From assembly GCF_016863635.1 (NCBI RefSeq), contig NZ_BOPG01000033.1, positions 248,001 through 312,000 of the forward strand: a stretch of 64,000 nucleotides of DNA. Reading direction: 5' to 3'. The number at the start of each line of letters is the position of its first letter. Positions within the stretch are counted from its first letter, which is position 1. Shown here piece by piece: positions 25,138-33,151 of this stretch. The notes beneath the pieces are model-generated. The model worked only from the letters and a program-made list of their open reading frames with translations. It was not told the origin of the DNA and ran no database searches. Made by a program: the position numbers and the translations under genes. The DNA comes from Virgisporangium aurantiacum. GTDB taxonomy: Bacteria; Actinomycetota; Actinomycetes; Mycobacteriales; Micromonosporaceae.

Positions 25138-26724
25138 TCAGGTCACCCGGTAGGTCGCCGAGTCGAAGTCGGCGTAGCCGCCGTCGGCGCCGAGGTCCTG
25201 CACCCACAGGCCGACGAACGCGCCCGTGAAGCCCCACGCCTCCGGTTCGCCGTCGACGATCACGGCGGCGTGCTCGTCGGACAGGATCGTGGCGTCGAGC
25301 TTCGCCGGCAGTTCCTGCCACTCGCCCGCCGGCAGGGCGTACGCGAACCGCAGGTCCGGCCCGTCGAACGTGACGCGCAGCCGCAACCGCCCGACGCCGT
25401 CGACGTCGACCCGGCACTCGGGGTGCTGCGTGATCCGCCCCGAGTCGGCGGTGAGCACCTCCAGCACGGCGCGCCCGTCGTCGTCGGCGGTGACGTAGGC
25501 GTAGTGCCAGTTCCGCGTGTTGTAGTACGCGGCGACGCCGGCGAGTTGCCGGTAGGTGGCCGGCGCGAACTCCAGCTCGGTCTCGAACGAGCAGGTGCGC
25601 GCGGTGACCCGCCGGGCCACGAGGCTCGGGCGCTGCCGGCCGACCGGCGACTGTCCACCGTGGACCCGCAGGTGCGATTCCCGCGCGCCGAGGTCGACCC
25701 AGTCGGGGGTCGCGGGGCGGCGCAGCGTCGACCACTCCGGGCCGAGCGCGGGGGCGTCGAAGTCGTCGTGGTCGGTGCTGGTCTCCGGGGCACCCTCGGC
25801 GGGTGACGGGGGAAGCACGGTCTCCGCGGGTACGCCGCCGTCGACCCGCGGCCAGCCGCCTTCCGGCCACTCGACGGCCTGGATGGCCGTCTCCCGGCCG
25901 AGGACGCACGGGCCCAGCGGCGAGTACGGCCGGGCGACGAGGTGCGCCAGGTACCAGCGACCGTCCGGTGTGGACACCAGGCAGCCATGCCCGGCCTTCT
26001 GCAGCGCCAGTTCCGGCCGCCCGTAGGAGGTGAGCATCGGGCCGGACGGGTCGACCTCGTACGGACCGAGCAACGACCGCGACCGGGCCACCGTGATCTG
26101 GTGCTCCCAGCTGGTGCCACCCTCGGCGGTGACGAGGTAGTACCACCCGTCGCGCCGGTAGATGTGCGGGCCCTCGGTGACGCCGACCGCGGTGCCGTCG
26201 AAGATCATGCGTTCCGGGCCGACCAGGCTGCGGGTCTCGCGGTCGAAGCGCTGGATCTGGATGCCGGCGAACCGGTTGCGGCCGGGCCGCCAGTCGGCGG
26301 TCATCGAGAGCATCCAGGTGGACTCGCCCTCGTGGTACAGCGACGAGTCGAAGCCGCGGGCGTGCAGCACCACCGGGTCGCTCCACGGTCCGGCGAGGTC
26401 GGGCGCGGTGATGAGGTAGTTCTGCGGATCCCAGTAGCCGCTGGCGAAGCTGGCCACGTCGGTGTACAGCAGGTACCACGTACCGTCCACATAGGACAGG
26501 TCGGGCGCCCAGACGCCGCAGGAGTCGTCGGCGTTCGTGAGGTCGAGCAACCGTTTCTCCGTGAGCACCCCGCCGAGCGTGGTCCAGTTCACCAGATCGG
26601 TCGAATGGTGCACGCGCACACCGGGATACCACTCGAACGTCGACGTCGCGATGTAGTAGTCGGCACCCACCCGAAGGATCGACGGGTCCGGGTTGAACCC
26701 CGGCAGCACCGGATTCCGGATCAT
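25138..26724 (-). CDS. GH43-family beta-xylosidase/arabinofuranosidase, cytoplasmic
   Basis: 528 residues, no signal peptide. The five-blade propeller has the general base Asp13 (NPDPSI), the pKa-tuning Asp126 (GFDSSLYHE) and the acid Glu184 (VTEGPHIY). A C-terminal beta-sandwich (about 330-528, GH43_C2-like) completes the two-domain xylosidase form. Being intracellular, it would cut short xylo-oligosaccharides after import. It is divergent from the ABC transporter operon, and TTTCGAAA lies 15 bases upstream of its start. Substrate choice (xylose or arabinose ends) cannot be read from sequence. Confidence 0.9.
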   Translation of the reverse strand: MIRNPVLPGFNPDPSILRVGADYYIATSTFEWYPGVRVHHSTDLVNWTTLGGVLTEKRLLDLTNADDSCGVWAPDLSYVDGTWYLLYTDVASFASGYWDPQNYLITAPDLAGPWSDPVVLHARGFDSSLYHEGESTWMLSMTADWRPGRNRFAGIQIQRFDRETRSLVGPERMIFDGTAVGVTEGPHIYRRDGWYYLVTAEGGTSWEHQITVARSRSLLGPYEVDPSGPMLTSYGRPELALQKAGHGCLVSTPDGRWYLAHLVARPYSPLGPCVLGRETAIQAVEWPEGGWPRVDGGVPAETVLPPSPAEGAPETSTDHDDFDAPALGPEWSTLRRPATPDWVDLGARESHLRVHGGQSPVGRQRPSLVARRVTARTCSFETELEFAPATYRQLAGVAAYYNTRNWHYAYVTADDDGRAVLEVLTADSGRITQHPECRVDVDGVGRLRLRVTFDGPDLRFAYALPAGEWQELPAKLDATILSDEHAAVIVDGEPEAWGFTGAFVGLWVQDLGADGGYADFDSATYRVT

Positions 26725-26738
26725 AAATCCTCCAGGTC

Positions 26739-26767
26739 TTTCGAAAATTATCGGTGACCGATCGGTC
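26739..26767. promoter_or_regulatory. Operator-like sites upstream of the GH43 gene
   Basis: TTTCGAAA (26739-26746) is a compact form of the CGAAA/TTTCG half-sites seen upstream of the LacI gene at 30107. GACCGATCGGTC (26756-26767) is a separate perfect 12-bp palindrome in the same divergent gap. Confidence 0.5.
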
Positions 26768-26858
26768 GTGGCATCACAGTAGCGCCATGTATCGCTGTGC
26801 GGGAGGCCTTGACCGAGCCCTCATCGGCGTCGTAACGTGCCCGACACCGATTTACTTT

Positions 26859-26880
26859 CTTTCGGAAATCTTTCGAGAAG
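26859..26880 (+). promoter_or_regulatory. TTTCG half-site cluster upstream of the sugar-binding protein
   Basis: TTTCGGAAA (26860-26868) and CTTTCGAGAAG (26870-26880) lie 53-75 bases before the ATG. They share TTTCG/GAAA half-sites with the perfect CGAAA-N-TTTCG site at 30107-30117. Binding by the LacI regulator of this locus is inferred. Confidence 0.5.
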
Positions 26881-26932
26881 ATCACCCCCCACCCACTTCA
26901 AGGTCGCCCCTCACCCTCTGGAAGGGACGCTC

Positions 26933-28231
26933 ATGGCCACCCACTCCCGCGCCTCCCGTCGATCACTCCTCCGCGCCGCCGGCCTCGGTGCCGGCCTGGC
27001 CGCCGGTGCCCCGTTGCTCGCCGCCTGTGGCGACGACGACGAGGGCGGCGAAACCGGCGGCAACCAGACGATCACCTGGTGGCACATCTCGAACACCGAC
27101 CCGATGCTCACGATCTGGGCGAACCTCGCGAAGGAGTTCGAGACCGCCAACCCCGGCGTCAAGGTCGAGATCACACCGCTGGAGAACGAGGCCTTCAAGG
27201 CCAAGCTTCTCCCCGCCACCCAGGCCGGCAACCCGCCGGACCTCTTCCACTCGTGGGGCGGTGGCGTCCTGCAGCAGCAGGTCGATGCCAGCCTGGTGAA
27301 GGAGATCAAGGGCGACTGGCTCAAGACCATCTCGAACAACGGCTCGAAGCTGTACCAGATCGGCGGCAAGCAGTACGGCGTCCCGTTCGACGTCGGCATG
27401 GTCGGCTTCTGGTACAACAAGGACCTTTTCGCGAAGGCGAACATCAGCGCGCCGCCCACCACCTGGGCGGAGCTCCTGGAGGTGGTCAAGAAGATCAAGG
27501 CGGCCGGCGTCGTGCCGATCGCGCTGGCCGGCGGCGAGAAGTGGCCGGCCCACTTCTACTGGTCGTACCTCGCGATCCGGCAGGCCGGCGTCGCCGGCAT
27601 GGCCGACGCCGCCAAGACCGGCGCGTTCGACCGGCCCGACTTCGTCACCGCGGGCGAGAAGATGAAGCAACTCATCGACCTCGACCCGTTCCAGCCCGGC
27701 CACCTCGGCGCCAAGTACTCCGCGAACGACGGCCAGGCGGCGATCATGGGTAACGGCCAGGCGGCGATGGAGCTGATGGGCCAGTGGGCGCCGCCGACCC
27801 AGGCCGCCTACTCCTCCACCAAGAAGGGAATCGGCGACAAGCTCGGGTTCTTCCCGTTCCCCGCGCTCGACGGCGGCAAGGGCAAGCCCGACGAGGTGTT
27901 CGGTGGCGGCAACGGGTTCGCGGTCGGGCGCAACGCCCCGTCGAAGACAATGGACTTCGTGAAGTTCCTGCTGACACCCGAGAGCCAGCGCAAGGCCGTC
28001 GAGGGCGGCGGCATCCTGCCGGTGACCCAGGGTGCGGAGGACGCGCTGAAGGATCCCAACCTCAAGAAGGTGCAGGAGACGGCCGCCAAGGCGACCGGCT
28101 TCCAGCTCTACCTCGACCAGGCGTACCCGCCCGCGGTCGGGCAGACCGTCAACGACAGCGTGGCGGCACTGGTCGCCAAGCAGATGAGTCCGCAACAGGT
28201 GGCGGAGGCCATCGCGAAGGCTGCCAAGTGA
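26933..28231 (+). CDS. ABC sugar-binding lipoprotein (xylobiose-type, BxlE-like)
   Basis: 432 residues. The Tat motif (SRRSLLRAAG) and lipobox (LLAAC, Cys about residue 28) show a lipid-anchored protein on the outer membrane face. The rest is a family-1 solute-binding fold (TITWWHISNTDPMLTIWANLAKEFE, 'LFHSWGGGVLQQQVD', 'IMGNGQAAMELMGQW'). ATG 26933 follows GGAAGGG and gives the intact signal. It opens an operon with two permeases and a LacI gene. Neighbouring GH43 and CGAAA-N-TTTCG sites point to xylo-oligosaccharides as the cargo. Confidence 0.9.
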   Translation: MATHSRASRRSLLRAAGLGAGLAAGAPLLAACGDDDEGGETGGNQTITWWHISNTDPMLTIWANLAKEFETANPGVKVEITPLENEAFKAKLLPATQAGNPPDLFHSWGGGVLQQQVDASLVKEIKGDWLKTISNNGSKLYQIGGKQYGVPFDVGMVGFWYNKDLFAKANISAPPTTWAELLEVVKKIKAAGVVPIALAGGEKWPAHFYWSYLAIRQAGVAGMADAAKTGAFDRPDFVTAGEKMKQLIDLDPFQPGHLGAKYSANDGQAAIMGNGQAAMELMGQWAPPTQAAYSSTKKGIGDKLGFFPFPALDGGKGKPDEVFGGGNGFAVGRNAPSKTMDFVKFLLTPESQRKAVEGGGILPVTQGAEDALKDPNLKKVQETAAKATGFQLYLDQAYPPAVGQTVNDSVAALVAKQMSPQQVAEAIAKAAK

Positions 28232-29133
28232 GGATGCGCCGTCATCGGGCCGTGCTGGCGCTGTTCATGGCGCCGGCACTGGTCCTCTTCGTCGGCCTGG
28301 TGCTCGGTCCGATCGTGCTGGGCATTTACACCAGCCTGTTCAAGTGGAACGGGTTCGGCGGGCTGCCCACCAACTTCATCGGCCTGGCGAACTTCACCCG
28401 CCTCCTGTCCGACGAGGTGTTCATCGGCGACCTGGAACGGGGGCTGATCCTCATCGTGCTGTCGGTGGGGGTGCAGCTCCCGTTCTCGCTCGCCCTGGCG
28501 CTGCTGGTGAACCAGAAGATCCGGATGCGCAGCGTCTACCGGGTGGTGTTCTTCGCCCCGTACGTGCTGAGCGAGGTCATCACCGGTGTGCTGTTCACGA
28601 TGATCCTGTCGCCGAACAGCGGCCTGGTGAACGAACTGCTGGCCGTGGTGGGCATCGAGGGACAGATCTGGCTCGGCGACCCGTCACGGGTCCTCTTTGC
28701 CCTGTTCTTCGTGATCAGCTGGAAGTACTTCGGCTTCCACATGATCCTCTACCTGGCGGCGCGGCAGAGCATCCCGCCGGAACTCGACGACGCCGCGCGC
28801 ACCGACGGCGCGGGGCCGTGGCAGGTGTTCCGCCACATCACGCTGCCGCTGATGGGTCCGACGATCCGGATCAGCATCTTCCTGTCGATCATCGGCACGA
28901 TCCAACTGTTCGACATGGTGTGGGTGCTCACCGGCGGCGGGCCGGTGCACGCCTCGGAGACGATGGCCGTCACCATGTTCCAGCACGGGTTCCGCCGGTT
29001 CGAGGTCGGCTACGCGAGCGCGATCAGCGTGGCCATGTTCCTCATCAGCCTGGTGTTCGCCCTGCTGTACCAGCGGTTCGTGCTGCGGCGCGACATGGAG
29101 GGCGCGATGACTGTCATGGGAGCCGCACGATGA
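28228..29133 (+). CDS. ABC sugar transporter permease 1 (MalF-like)
   Basis: 301 residues from the GTG at 28228 in a GTGA overlap with the binding-protein gene; an ATG at 28234 is possible. Six membrane helices and the EAA loop ('IPPELDDAARTDGAGPWQVFRHITLPLMGPTI') mark a type-I importer permease. It pairs with the next permease. No ATPase gene is present, so it probably uses a shared MsiK-type ATPase, as is usual for this class in actinomycetes. Confidence 0.92.
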   Translation: MRMRRHRAVLALFMAPALVLFVGLVLGPIVLGIYTSLFKWNGFGGLPTNFIGLANFTRLLSDEVFIGDLERGLILIVLSVGVQLPFSLALALLVNQKIRMRSVYRVVFFAPYVLSEVITGVLFTMILSPNSGLVNELLAVVGIEGQIWLGDPSRVLFALFFVISWKYFGFHMILYLAARQSIPPELDDAARTDGAGPWQVFRHITLPLMGPTIRISIFLSIIGTIQLFDMVWVLTGGGPVHASETMAVTMFQHGFRRFEVGYASAISVAMFLISLVFALLYQRFVLRRDMEGAMTVMGAAR

Positions 29134-29194
29134 CTGCTGGAGCGAAGCGGAAGCTGGCATCGTGCAGATCTCTTCCGGGATTTCGGAGACACAG
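29131..29194 (+). repeat. Intercistronic element GGAGCGAAGCGGA, copy 1
   Basis: Directly after the permease 1 stop comes CTGCTGGAGCGAAGCGGAAG, then GGCAT and, near the next start, GGAGACACAG. The gap between the aldo-keto reductase and lactonase genes (38594-38657, minus strand) has the same order: stop, GGAGCGAAGCGGAGGC, GGCAT, GGAGGCACAG, start. Not self-complementary; function unknown. Confidence 0.5.
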
Positions 29195-30088
29195 ATGACG
29201 GATCTGAAGGAACGCAGTGCTCCGTCGCGTCCCATAGAGAAAAACGCGCGGCCCGGCGCCAGACCCCGGGCCTGGCTGCGCCATCTCCCCCTGCATGTCG
29301 CCTCGATCGTCATCGGCCTGACGATCGTGGTGCCGGTGCTGTTCGGCGTGCTCGGCGGCTTCAAGGACAACGGGCAGCTGACCACCAACCCGTTCGGGCT
29401 GCCGAAGCCGTGGGTGTGGGTCAACTACACGGAGATCCTGACGTCGTCGGGGTTCTGGCGGCCGATGCTGAACAGCATCGTGATCGCGGTCGCCACCACG
29501 GTTCTGGTGGTGGGTGTGTCGGCGCTGGCCGCGTTCGTGTTCGCCCGGTTCTCGTTCCGCGGCCGGGAACTGCTCTTCACGGTGTTCACGATCGGGCTCA
29601 TGTTCCCGTTCGCGGTGGCGATCCTGCCGCTGTACATCCTGCTGCGCGAGATGGACCTGCTCGACAATCCGCTCGGCGTCATCCTGCCGCAGGTCGCGTT
29701 CGGGCTTCCGGTGACGATCATCATCCTGCGCGGGTTCTTCCGCGAGATACCGGGCGAGATCGAGGAGTCGGCGACGATCGACGGGTGCACGCCGTTCGGG
29801 TTCTTCTGGCGGATCCTGCTGCCGATGGCCCGGCCGGCGCTGGCCACCGTCTCGGTGCTCGCGGTGGTGGCGAGCTGGAACAACTTCATGTTGCCGCTGG
29901 TGGTTTTCAACGACTCCAACAGCTGGACGCTTCCGTTGGGCGTCCAGCAGTTCCAGGGTCAGTACGCGGCCGACACGGCCCGGATCCTGGCGTACGTGGT
30001 GCTCGCCATGGTGCCGTCGCTGGCGTTCTACGCGGTCGCGGAGCGCCACCTGATCGGTGGACTCACGTCCGGGGCGACGAAGGGATAG
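29195..30088 (+). CDS. ABC sugar transporter permease 2 (MalG-like)
   Basis: 297 residues from ATG 29195 behind GGAGACACAG. Six helices and the EAA loop 'IPGEIEESATIDGCTPFGFFWRILLPMARPAL' identify the second membrane subunit. Unlike its neighbours it does not overlap the upstream gene; a 61-base spacer with a recurrent element lies between, perhaps to tune translation or mRNA stability. Confidence 0.92.
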   Translation: MTDLKERSAPSRPIEKNARPGARPRAWLRHLPLHVASIVIGLTIVVPVLFGVLGGFKDNGQLTTNPFGLPKPWVWVNYTEILTSSGFWRPMLNSIVIAVATTVLVVGVSALAAFVFARFSFRGRELLFTVFTIGLMFPFAVAILPLYILLREMDLLDNPLGVILPQVAFGLPVTIIILRGFFREIPGEIEESATIDGCTPFGFFWRILLPMARPALATVSVLAVVASWNNFMLPLVVFNDSNSWTLPLGVQQFQGQYAADTARILAYVVLAMVPSLAFYAVAERHLIGGLTSGATKG

Positions 30089-30106
30089 GTCCCAAGAATC
30101 AGGTAG

Positions 30107-30117
30107 CGAAAGTTTCG
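30107..30117 (+). promoter_or_regulatory. CGAAA-N-TTTCG operator upstream of the LacI gene
   Basis: CGAAAGTTTCG is a perfect odd-symmetry palindrome 48 bases before the ATG. This is the operator form described for BxlR/xylanase regulation in Streptomyces (known from the literature, not checked here). It suggests autoregulation and a xylo-oligosaccharide effector. Confidence 0.7.
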
Positions 30118-30164
30118 AGTTACACTCCGCCTTGTTATCAGGCGCAATCGGGAGGACTCACCAG

Positions 30165-31187
30165 ATGAACGACCGCCGCGCCACGATGGCCGAGGTCGCG
30201 GCCGCCGCGGGAGTATCGGTACCCACGGTGTCGAAGGTCGTCAACGGTCGCCCCGATGTTTCGCCGGCCACCCGCCGGCGCGTCGAAGAGGTGTTGCGCG
30301 TCCGCAACTACAGCCCGCCCCGGGCGCGCACGCGCGACCGCGTCGGGCTGATCGACCTCGTGTTCATCGACCTCGGTAGCCCGTGGGCGATGGAGATCCT
30401 GGCCGGGGTCGAGGAGGTGGCCCACCGCGCCGACACCGGCGTGGTCGTCTCCGCGGTGCACGGCCGCAAGCGCACCCGGCCCGACCGGCGCTGGCTCGAA
30501 CAACTCGCGGCCCGCCGCTCGGACGGCGTGCTGCTGGTTCTCTCCGAGCTGTCGTCGGCCCAGCAGGCGCAGCTCGACGAGCTCGGTATCCCGGTGGTCA
30601 TCGTCGACCCGGCCGGGGCGCCGGCACCCGGCGTGCCGTCGGTCGGCGCCACCAACTGGGCCGGCGGGGTCGCCGCCACCGAGCACCTGATCGGGTTGGG
30701 GCACAAGCGGGTTGCGGTGATCGGCGGGCCCACCGACGTGCTGTGCAGCCGCGCCCGCGTCGACGGGTACCGGGCCGCGATGAACGCGGCCGGGCTGAAG
30801 ATCCCGGCCGGATACGTGCGCACCGGCGACTTCCTCAGCCCGACCGGCTACCGCGAGACGCAGGTGCTGCTGAGCCAGGCCAAACCGCCGACGGCCATCT
30901 TCGTGTGCGCCGACCAGATGGCGCTGGGCGCCTACGAGGCGCTGTACGAGCGCGGCCTGCGGGTGCCCGACGACATCAGCATCGTCGGCTTCGACGACCT
31001 GGAGGAGGCGCGCTGGGGCATCCCGCCGCTGACCACGGTGCGCCAGCCGCTGCTGGAGATGGCCGGCATGGGCACCAGGATGCTGCTCACGCTCATCAAC
31101 GGCGAGGAGCTCGACACGCTGCGGGTCGAACTGTCGACGAGCCTGGTGGTGCGGTCGAGCACCGCCGCCGCGGGCGAGTCGGCATGA
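30165..31187 (+). CDS. LacI-family regulator (BxlR-like)
   Basis: 340 residues, ATG 30165 behind GGGAGG. The N-terminal helix-turn-helix and hinge ('ATMAEVAAAAGVSVPTVSKVVNGRPDVSPATRRRVEEV') are followed by a periplasmic-binding-like sensor domain ending 'SIVGFDDLEEARWGIPPLTTVRQPLLEMAGMGTRMLL'. It is encoded in the transporter operon and has a perfect CGAAA-N-TTTCG site upstream. It probably represses the GH43 and transporter genes until a xylo-oligosaccharide binds. The GNAT gene overlaps its stop. Confidence 0.92.
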   Translation: MNDRRATMAEVAAAAGVSVPTVSKVVNGRPDVSPATRRRVEEVLRVRNYSPPRARTRDRVGLIDLVFIDLGSPWAMEILAGVEEVAHRADTGVVVSAVHGRKRTRPDRRWLEQLAARRSDGVLLVLSELSSAQQAQLDELGIPVVIVDPAGAPAPGVPSVGATNWAGGVAATEHLIGLGHKRVAVIGGPTDVLCSRARVDGYRAAMNAAGLKIPAGYVRTGDFLSPTGYRETQVLLSQAKPPTAIFVCADQMALGAYEALYERGLRVPDDISIVGFDDLEEARWGIPPLTTVRQPLLEMAGMGTRMLLTLINGEELDTLRVELSTSLVVRSSTAAAGESA

Positions 31188-31612
31188 CGGTTTCGGTGGA
31201 GGTCGTCGATGCGGTCGACGCCTCGCTCGTGGACGCCGTGGGCCGGCTCGTTCCGCAGCTCTCCACGGCGCCGCCGCCCGACGAGGAGGCGCTGCGGCGG
31301 CTGGTCGACACGCCCGGCGTCTCGCTGTTGGTGGCCCGCGCCGGCGACCGCATCGTCGGCATGCTGACGCTCGCGACGTTCCCGACGCCCACCCGGCTCC
31401 GGGCCGTCATCGAAGACGTCGTGGTCGACGGCGCGGCCCGCGGACAGGGTGCCGGTGCGGCGCTGCTGCGGGAGGCGGCCCGGCTCGCCGGCGAGGCGGG
31501 CGCTTTGGATGTGGATCTCACGTCGCGGCCCGTGCGGGCGGCGGCCAACCGGCTGTACCGCTCGTTCGGGTTCGAGCTCCGGGACACCAACGCCTACCGC
31601 TTGGCCTTGTAG
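31184..31612 (+). CDS. GNAT-family N-acetyltransferase
   Basis: 142 residues. The acetyl-CoA loop is 'VVDGAARGQGAGAALLREAARLA' (RGQGxGxxL), and 'ANRLYRSFGFELRDTNAYRL' is the usual C-terminal block. ATG overlaps the LacI stop (ATGA), so it is the last gene of the transporter operon. The acceptor substrate is unknown and there is no clear link to xylose use. Confidence 0.88.
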   Translation: MTVSVEVVDAVDASLVDAVGRLVPQLSTAPPPDEEALRRLVDTPGVSLLVARAGDRIVGMLTLATFPTPTRLRAVIEDVVVDGAARGQGAGAALLREAARLAGEAGALDVDLTSRPVRAAANRLYRSFGFELRDTNAYRLAL

Positions 31613-31745
31613 GGATACGCGATCCGGCCCTCCCCGGCTCCCGGTCGCCGACTTGATATTTCTCACTGGACGGTGGGGAAACGGGTTGGTCCGTGCCCAC
31701 GTGTCCGTTACCAAGCGCCTGCACGGATCCCGGAGGGGTTGGGCT

Positions 31746-32945
31746 GTGGCTCTGACCGATGTCCTGTCCATCGACCTGGGCACGTCCACCACGGCCGCGG
31801 TCCTGCGACGGGCCGACGGCAGCACCCGCACCGTCGAGTTCGACGGCGAACCGCTGCTGCCGTCCGGGGTCTGCGCGATGTCGAACGGGCGGCTGGCCAC
31901 CGGTCGCGACGCCCGGAACCTCGCCGACACCCACCCCTTCGAGCCCGCGCCGAAGCGCCACATCGGCTCGTCGGCGCCGGTGCCCCTGGGACACCGCGAC
32001 TACGCCGCCGACGAACTGGTGGCCGCCGTGCTCGGCCGGGTGCTGGACGAGGTGGGGCACACCCCGGGCCGGGTGGTGCTCACGTTTCCCGCCAGCTGGG
32101 GCCCCGACCGGCGGATGGTGCTGGTCGAGGCGGCCCGCCGGCTGGGCGTCACCGATCCGATGCTGCTGCCGGAACCGATCGCCGCGGCCCGGTTCATCAA
32201 CACCGTGCATCCGTGCGCGGTGCCGGTCGGCCGCACGACCGTGATCTACGACCTGGGCGCCGGCACCTTCGACGCGACCGTGCTCCGCCGAACCCCGCAC
32301 GGCTTCACCCAGTTGGCCACGGAGGAACTGCCCGACGCCGGCGGCCAGGACATCGACGCCGCGATCGTCGCGCACCTCACGGGCGAGGTCTCCGGTGGCG
32401 GGCTCTTATGGGACCGCGTGCGCGCGGCCAAGGAACGCCTGTCCCGCGAAACGGCGACCACCGTGAAGTTGCCGCAGTTTGACCGGGCCGAATCGCACGA
32501 CGGCTCTGTGCCGCCCGACGGCGCCACGCCGCTCGATGGCGCTGTGCCGGTCGACGGCGCCGTGCCGGTCGACAGCGCCGTGCCGCTCACCCGGCGGCAG
32601 GTCGAGGCGATCGCCCGGCCGATCCTCGAACGCACCGTGGCCGCCACCCGGGCCGCGCTGGTGGCCGCCGGCCCACCGGCAACCCGGCTGGCCGCGGTCG
32701 TCATGATCGGCGGCGCGAGCCGGATCCCGCTGGCCGCCCTGTTGCTGCACAGCGCGTTCGGGGTGGCGCCGGTGCTCGTCGACCAGCCCGACCTGGTGGT
32801 GGCCCGGGGCGCCGCACTGCCCGGGTCACGCCCCGCACCGGTCCCCGCGGAACCGGAAGACCCGTCCCGCGGCGGCCCCTGGCTCTCCCGGCTGACCCGA
32901 GCGGTCACCCGCCCCAGCACCCCCCGCAACCCACCCCCACCGTGA
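31746..32945 (+). CDS. Short Hsp70-like ATPase-domain protein
   Basis: 399 residues from GTG 31746 behind GGAGGG. Actin-like ATPase motifs are present: phosphate 1 'SIDLGTSTTAAVLRRADG', phosphate 2 'VIYDLGAGTFDATVL', adenosine 'VVMIGGASRIPLAALL'. The peptide-binding domain of DnaK is missing; the protein ends in a Pro/Arg-rich tail. A degenerate repeat (PLDGAVPVDGAVPVDSAVP) interrupts the ATPase domain near residue 265. It shares this design with the protein encoded at 48493-50718. Likely a specialised chaperone-like or signalling ATPase, not a housekeeping DnaK. Confidence 0.82.
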   Translation: MALTDVLSIDLGTSTTAAVLRRADGSTRTVEFDGEPLLPSGVCAMSNGRLATGRDARNLADTHPFEPAPKRHIGSSAPVPLGHRDYAADELVAAVLGRVLDEVGHTPGRVVLTFPASWGPDRRMVLVEAARRLGVTDPMLLPEPIAAARFINTVHPCAVPVGRTTVIYDLGAGTFDATVLRRTPHGFTQLATEELPDAGGQDIDAAIVAHLTGEVSGGGLLWDRVRAAKERLSRETATTVKLPQFDRAESHDGSVPPDGATPLDGAVPVDGAVPVDSAVPLTRRQVEAIARPILERTVAATRAALVAAGPPATRLAAVVMIGGASRIPLAALLLHSAFGVAPVLVDQPDLVVARGAALPGSRPAPVPAEPEDPSRGGPWLSRLTRAVTRPSTPRNPPPP

Positions 32946-32967
32946 CCGGGCGCCCGTCCCCACGAGT

Positions 32968-33039
32968 CGATCTTGCAGTTGTGGTGGCTCATAAACAGGG
33001 CCAAACGCGGGCGAACACGGCACCACAACTGCAAGATCG
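32968..33039. repeat. Palindromic intergenic element, GATCTTGCAGTTGTG type, unit A
   Basis: CGATCTTGCAGTTGTGGTG (32968-32986) and its exact complement at 33021-33039 form a 19-bp stem with a 34-base loop. Unit B follows 24 bases later with the same core arms. Both lie between the convergent Hsp70-like and diguanylate cyclase genes. Confidence 0.9.
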
Positions 33040-33063
33040 TCGCCCGGGGACGCCCCTCGGTTG

Positions 33064-33135
33064 TCGATCTTGCAGTTGTGTCCGCCCTTTCGCCGGAATT
33101 CGCCTGTTTTTCGGTGAGCACAACTGCAAGATCGA
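33064..33135. repeat. Palindromic intergenic element, GATCTTGCAGTTGTG type, unit B
   Basis: TCGATCTTGCAGTTGTG (33064-33080) pairs perfectly with CACAACTGCAAGATCGA (33119-33135) over 17 bp, with a 38-base loop unrelated to that of unit A. Only the arms are conserved between the two units. Confidence 0.9.
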
Positions 33136-33151
33136 CGGGCGGGCCGGGACG

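Noticed and set aside
32968..33135. Possible CRISPR array
   Set aside because: Only two units, each an inverted repeat and not a direct repeat with spacers, and no cas genes.
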